Origin: Amycolatopsis sp. cg9
GTDB lineage: Bacteria; Actinomycetota; Actinomycetes; Mycobacteriales; Pseudonocardiaceae
DNA length: 64,000 nucleotides
Assembly: GCF_041346945.1 (NCBI RefSeq)
Contig: NZ_CP166850.1
Coordinates: forward strand, 3,348,001 to 3,412,000
Direction: 5' to 3'
The notes under the pieces are model-generated. The model was not told where the DNA came from. It saw only the letters and a program-made list of their open reading frames with translations, and did not search any database. Positions 60,663 to 64,000 of the stretch are shown piece by piece. Numbering within the stretch: position 1 is the stretch's first letter; every line of letters starts with the position of its first letter. A program made the position numbers and the translations under genes.

Positions 60663-61234
60663 GGTTTCTCCGCGTAGTTCGTGAGGCCTTGGACGAGCAT
60701 GGATTTGAGGACTTCGAAGCTCTGGTCGACGTCTTCGGGCCGCCCGAAGCCGCCGGACGCTTCGAGCCCGGCGAAGCCGTGCACGGCCGCGCGGATGCAG
60801 CGGGTGGCGTGAACGGCCTGGACGTGGTCGAAGCCGAACGGCCTGAGCACGGCGAAGACGACCTCGGCGACGGCGTGGGTGGCCCGGCTGAGCTCGGTGT
60901 CCGTTTCGTCGGGCGCGGTCGTCAGCGCGTTGGTGCGGTGCGGGTGGCGGTGCAGGTAGGCGCGGTAGGCGTCGGCGAGGGCGCGGACCGCGGCCGCGCC
61001 TTCACGCCCGGTGGCGGCGGTCCGCAGCGCTTCGGCCATCTCCTGGACGACCGTGAGGTCGATGAGCCGGCGCAGGTCGGCGAGGTTCTTGACGTGCTTG
61101 TACAGCGAGGGCGCGGCCACGCCGGCGCGTTCCGCGACCTTGGCGAGGGTCAGGGCGTCGGCACCGGAGTCGTCGACGATCTCGAGGGCCAGGCCGACCA
61201 CGGCGGTGGTGGTCAGCCCCGCTCTAGGGGACAT
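60659..61234 (-). CDS. TetR-family regulator with WHG domain
   Basis: The predicted 191-residue repressor has an N-terminal helix-turn-helix (about 8-55; LTLAKVAERAGVAAPSLYKH) and a C-terminal ligand domain of the WHG type (about 80-185; VQAVHATRCIRAAVHGFAGL). Length is usual. It heads an operon with the 28-residue peptide and the hydrolase-like membrane gene. A palindrome 18 bases upstream of its start suggests autorepression. Confidence 0.92.
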   Translation of the reverse strand: MSPRAGLTTTAVVGLALEIVDDSGADALTLAKVAERAGVAAPSLYKHVKNLADLRRLIDLTVVQEMAEALRTAATGREGAAAVRALADAYRAYLHRHPHRTNALTTAPDETDTELSRATHAVAEVVFAVLRPFGFDHVQAVHATRCIRAAVHGFAGLEASGGFGRPEDVDQSFEVLKSMLVQGLTNYAEKP

Positions 61235-61252
61235 CGGGTTGGCTACTTGGCA

Positions 61253-61266
61253 TAGCTTTAAAGCTA
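61253..61266. promoter_or_regulatory. TetR operator (14-bp palindrome)
   Basis: TAGCTTTAAAGCTA is a perfect palindrome, A/T-rich against a very GC-rich background, 18 bases upstream of the TetR start. It overlaps the expected promoter, the standard place for autoregulation. Confidence 0.6.
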
Positions 61267-61903
61267 ATGACCGTAGCTTCGGTCGTCAAGGCGCGGTTTT
61301 TGTCGGTGGTCGCTGGTAGAACTCGGGGAGTCGGAAAACGCAGGTGAGCGGAGGTGGCGGCGACGTCCCGGGGGCGGGCGACAACTGAATGCGGCATGGG
61401 CTGAGGCGGGTGTCCGCGGGGTCTCCAGGGGGAGTTCCGCGGGCGCCGGGGCCGGCGGAGTGGAGCTAGGGGATGTGCTCGGACGGGGGTCTGAGCACGG
61501 CGGCGAGACTCCTCCGGCCTGCCGGACGGCGTGTTCCGTTCGCGTGGAGCTGGACTTGCCACCGCGGGACTCCTGCGGCCTGCCGGATGGCGGGGAGGGC
61601 GTGGTCCGCCCGCGACAGGCCGGACTTGCCACCGCGAGCCGTGTGGGCCGGGCCGGTCCCGCGCCGTCAGAGAGGGCGGGTTCCGCCGGGGGTTTCCCGG
61701 GCCGCGCTTGGGTGGGGGCAGGTTCTCCCGCGCCTGCCTTGGGCGGCAGCGGACGCGAGCCGAGATGTCCCGTCGGTGCTCGGCCGAGGCGTGGTGCGGC
61801 AGCACCCTCGCCGCTGCGAGCCGTGCCAGGGGCCACCGCCGCGGGCCGTGCGAGAGCCTGGACCGGCCACCGCGAGCCGTGCCAGGGCCCGGACCCGTGG
61901 CCG
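61267..61903. other. Non-coding G/C-skewed stretch with degenerate repeats
   Basis: About 640 bases have no supportable gene. The plus strand is G-rich with short degenerate repeats: GGACTTGCCACCGCG occurs at 61552-61566 and 61622-61636, a 25-base unit at about 61507 recurs near 61568 with two differences, and CACCGCGAGCCGTG recurs near 61630 and 61868. The frames that stay open here have Arg/Pro/Gly-biased composition and no family look. Confidence 0.6.
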
Positions 61904-62644
61904 TCAGAGCGTGAAGGTCGCGTCCTCCTCCGCGACCAGCACCTCGCCGCCGAACTCGGCGCGTGCCTCGGCGGCCGCCGCCGCGCGGTCGGTGTCCGGC
62001 CAGAAGTGGGTCAACAGTAAGCGGCGTGCTCCGGCGCGCTCCGCCCAGTGGCCCGCCTCTGCCGCGGTCATCAAGAACCGGGGCTCTCCCTCCGCCGGTG
62101 GGGTGCGGAGGGTGGCGTCGCAGATGAACAGGTCCGCGTCGCGGCCGAGGTCGGCCAACACCGGCGACGGTCCCGTGTCCCCGGTGTACGCCACCGTGAG
62201 CCCGGGCGCCGTCAGCCGCACGCCGAAGTTCGGCACGTAGTGCGGCAGCTCGTGCGTCGTGAGGCGGAACGGTCCGAGGTCGGCCGGTGCGCCGAGGTCG
62301 TGCACCTCGAACAGCTGCTCCGGGTGCGGCCGCGGCTCCATCGCCGCCAGGCGCCGGACGGTGCCGGGCGTGCAGTGCAGCGGAAGCCGGCGCGTCGAAC
62401 CGTGCGGCTCCTGGACCGTGTAGTACCAGGCTCGCCCGAGCGCGCTCACGTCCGCGAGGTGGTCCGGGTGCTCGTGCGTCACCACCACGGCGTCGGGCAG
62501 CCCGTGGGCGAACAGGCGCGACGCCGCGCCGTAGCCGAGGTCGAGGACGACGCGGAACCCGTTGTGCGACAACAGGAATCCCGCGCACGCCCGTCCGGGC
62601 TCCGGAAACCCGCCGCAGCTGCCGAGAACCGTCAGCTCACCCAT
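61904..62644 (-). CDS. Metallo-beta-lactamase-fold hydrolase
   Basis: The predicted 246-residue protein begins MGELTVLGSCGGFPEPGRAC and has the metal site VVTHEHPDHLADVSALG, TTHELPHYVPNFGVRL, the Asp of VAYTGDTGPSP and LLLTHFWPDTD. The layout resembles RNase Z/arylsulfatase-like members of the fold. Substrate is unknown. The ATG at 62644 fits the family start. It diverges from exonuclease III across 64 bases. Confidence 0.9.
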   Translation of the reverse strand: MGELTVLGSCGGFPEPGRACAGFLLSHNGFRVVLDLGYGAASRLFAHGLPDAVVVTHEHPDHLADVSALGRAWYYTVQEPHGSTRRLPLHCTPGTVRRLAAMEPRPHPEQLFEVHDLGAPADLGPFRLTTHELPHYVPNFGVRLTAPGLTVAYTGDTGPSPVLADLGRDADLFICDATLRTPPAEGEPRFLMTAAEAGHWAERAGARRLLLTHFWPDTDRAAAAAEARAEFGGEVLVAEEDATFTL

Positions 62645-62695
62645 GCCCGGCAGTCTGGCAGAGCGGCCACCGGCGGGCACGCGAGTTCCGGCCGG

Positions 62696-62701
62696 TAGCG
62701 T
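62696..62701 (+). promoter_or_regulatory. Leaderless -10 box of the exonuclease gene
   Basis: TAGCGT lies exactly seven bases before the GTG at 62709 and no ribosome site is visible, so the message is probably leaderless and starts at that GTG rather than at the in-frame GTG 62700. Confidence 0.45.
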
Positions 62702-62708
62702 GCAGCAG

Positions 62709-63506
62709 GTGCTGACCGTCTCCACCGTGAACGTCAACGGCCTCCGCGCCGCCGCCAAAAAGGGCTTCGTCGAATGGCTCGCCGCCACCGAAGCCGACGT
62801 CGTCTGCTGCCAAGAGGTGCGCGCCACCGCGGAGCAGCTCCCCGCGTCGGTCGTCGAGCCCGAAGGGTGGTTCACGGCGCACGCACCGTCGGCCGTCAAG
62901 GGGCGCAACGGTGTCGCCGTGTACAGCCGCATCGAGCCCGAGGAGGTGCGCGTCGGCTTCGGGGAGCCCGAGTTCGAGGACAGCGGGCGCTACCTCGAGG
63001 TCCACCTGCCGAACGTCGTGGTCGCGAGCCTCTACCTGCCCAGCGGGGACGTCGGCACCGAACGCCAGGACGAGAAGGAGCGCTTCATGGCGGCGTTCCT
63101 GCCCTACCTCGTCGAGCTGCGGGCGAAGGCCGCCGCGGCCGGGCGCGAGGTCGTGGTCGTCGGCGACTGGAACATCGCCTACGACACCGTCGACCTGAAG
63201 AACTGGCGCGGCAACCGCAAGAACTCCGGCTTCCTGCCCGAGGAACGCGAGTGGCTCGGCCGGGTCTACACCGAGGCGGGCTACACCGACGTCCAGCGCC
63301 GGCTCGACCCCGAAGGCCCCGGCCCCTACACCTGGTGGTCCTACCGCGGCCAGGCCTTCGACAACGACTCCGGCTGGCGCATCGACTGCCAGCTCGCGAC
63401 GCCGGGTCTCGCCGAGAAGGTCGTCGAAGTCGTGGTCGAGCGCGCGGCCACGTACGACCAGCGCTGGTCCGACCACGCGCCGGTCACCGCGACCTACGAC
63501 ATCTAG
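62709..63506 (+). CDS. xthA: Exonuclease III (AP endonuclease)
   Basis: The predicted 265-residue enzyme cuts DNA at abasic sites and digests 3' ends in base excision repair. It has the EEP fold with TVNVNGLRAA (catalytic Asn), CCQEVRA (metal-binding Glu), VVGDWNIAYDTVDLKNWRGN (Asp and Asn), and the C-terminal RWSDHAPVTATYDI with the catalytic His. The length is normal. The start is set by the leaderless promoter at 62696. The convergent cupin remnant starts immediately after. Confidence 0.96.
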   Translation: MLTVSTVNVNGLRAAAKKGFVEWLAATEADVVCCQEVRATAEQLPASVVEPEGWFTAHAPSAVKGRNGVAVYSRIEPEEVRVGFGEPEFEDSGRYLEVHLPNVVVASLYLPSGDVGTERQDEKERFMAAFLPYLVELRAKAAAAGREVVVVGDWNIAYDTVDLKNWRGNRKNSGFLPEEREWLGRVYTEAGYTDVQRRLDPEGPGPYTWWSYRGQAFDNDSGWRIDCQLATPGLAEKVVEVVVERAATYDQRWSDHAPVTATYDI

Positions 63507-63807
63507 GCCGCGCTGTCCACGAAGTGGTTGTCGAACCGGTCCTGCGACGCCAGGACCTCCGCCGGTGACGCCTCGCCCGCCGGATCCGGTCGATCATCCG
63601 GAAGTACTCGAAGCGCTCGACGCCGGGCGTGAACACTCGCCGGTCCGACGAGGTGTGGGAGTGCGGCGTCGCCCCGTCGCGCCCGCGGCCGAGGGACGCG
63701 CGGTTCGTGCTCAGCCGCCCGCCGGTCTGCGGAGCGTCCGCGAGCAGGGTCATCGTGTCGGGGGTCGAACCGAGTACGCCGTCGACGCGGTCGTGTCGGC
63801 TGGGCAC
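63503..63807 (-). pseudogene. Decayed cupin-domain gene
   Basis: One frame from GTG 63807 reads LLADAPQTGGRLSTNRASLG, then GATPHSHTSSD, which is the first cupin motif. It jumps directly to FTPGVERFEYFRMIDRI, omitting the usual cupin barrel strands, and then loses frame near 63577. The adjacent frame continues GEASPAEVLASQDRFDNHFV to a stop at 63503. This is what a cupin gene with an internal deletion and a one-base frameshift would look like. It touches the end of exonuclease III. Confidence 0.6.
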
Positions 63808-63839
63808 CGTGAACGCCCCGACCTCGACCCGACGCCGCG

Positions 63840-63945
63840 ATGACCGAGCACACCGCGAACGTCTCCGAACTGCTGTCCGGACCGGAGCTGGGCCTGCTGG
63901 ACAGTCCTGCGCAAGCTGCGGGGCCACCTCGATCCCCAGGCGTGA
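63840..63945 (+). pseudogene. Remnant of a regulator C-terminus, frameshifted
   Basis: The plus strand from ATG 63840 reads MTEHTANVSELLSGPELGLL. After a frame change near 63900 it continues LRKLRGHLDPQA to a stop at 63945. The pieces look like the C-terminal helix of a MarR-type regulator (TEHT...L...LLRKLR pattern). It abuts the decayed cupin gene on the opposite strand, a common divergent pairing. The evidence is thin. Confidence 0.35.
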
Positions 63946-63952
63946 CCGCGAA

Positions 63953-63987
63953 AAGGGCCTCCCCGGCAGTGCACCGGGAAGGCCCTT
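63953..63987. terminator. Hairpin terminator at the right edge
   Basis: AAGGGCCT and CCCGG (63953-63966) pair with CCGGG and AGGCCCTT (63974-63987), 13 pairs with one mismatch around a seven-base loop. It lies eight bases after the stop of the regulator remnant, so it probably ended that gene. Confidence 0.7.
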
Positions 63988-64000
63988 CTCGCCGCGCCCG

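Noticed and set aside
61460-62240. Plus-strand frames across the 61.5-62.2 kb stretch
   Set aside because: They run antisense into the beta-lactamase-fold gene and have repetitive Arg/Pro/Gly composition.

Overview
This 64 kb window is very GC-rich chromosomal DNA, gene-dense on both strands, with strong G/C third-position bias and frequent GTG starts. It comes from an actinobacterium. The order chorismate mutase - pcrA - M23 peptidase - sucC - sucD - 34 kDa-antigen-like protein - PerM-like protein - purN - purH (16.3-31.8 kb) matches the Mycobacterium tuberculosis segment Rv0948c-Rv0957 as I remember it. Together with long mirror-image hairpins between genes, this suggests Pseudonocardiaceae, most likely Amycolatopsis. 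The genus is inference; I could not run a search.

Layout. 0-4.6 kb: a cut-off gene, a zinc dehydrogenase, a rhomboid-like protein, two small genes and guaA. 4.6-8.3 kb: an envelope-stress-type unit of PspC-domain membrane proteins diverging from a PspC-fused histidine kinase and a LuxR-type response regulator. 8.3-10.2 kb: a DMT exporter and divergent LysR regulator. 10.2-15.6 kb: a Ser/Thr kinase, a kinase-like protein that has lost its catalytic residues, and two single-pass membrane proteins. 15.9-17.2 kb: chorismate mutase preceded by an apparent phenylalanine leader peptide. 17.5-31.8 kb: the conserved pcrA-purH core, interrupted by a LexA-boxed small gene (20 kb) and a C-rich repeat-bearing non-coding stretch (21.5-22.7 kb). 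31.8-34 kb: two membrane-anchored exported proteins and an acetyltransferase.

34.0-41.0 kb is the most interesting block. A perfect LexA box precedes five tightly coupled genes: imuA', a small repeat-bearing ORF, imuB, a protein with five WNHP-type repeats, and dnaE2. This is the actinobacterial SOS mutagenesis cassette with two extra, undescribed members. With the LexA-boxed gene at 20 kb, the window holds at least two SOS-controlled units.

41-64 kb is accessory and housekeeping: methyltransferases, thioesterase, AraC/VOC pair, pentapeptide-repeat protein, a large TNT (NAD glycohydrolase toxin-like) protein, folD with its DUF3017 partner, two MFS exporters around an ArsR regulator, TrmH methyltransferase, HhH-GPD protein, AraC/DUF2000 pair, NADP isocitrate dehydrogenase, a TetR-led three-gene operon containing a 28-residue peptide, a beta-lactamase-fold hydrolase, exonuclease III, and a decayed cupin/regulator pair at the right edge. 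I saw no tRNA, rRNA, insertion sequence, prophage or CRISPR array.
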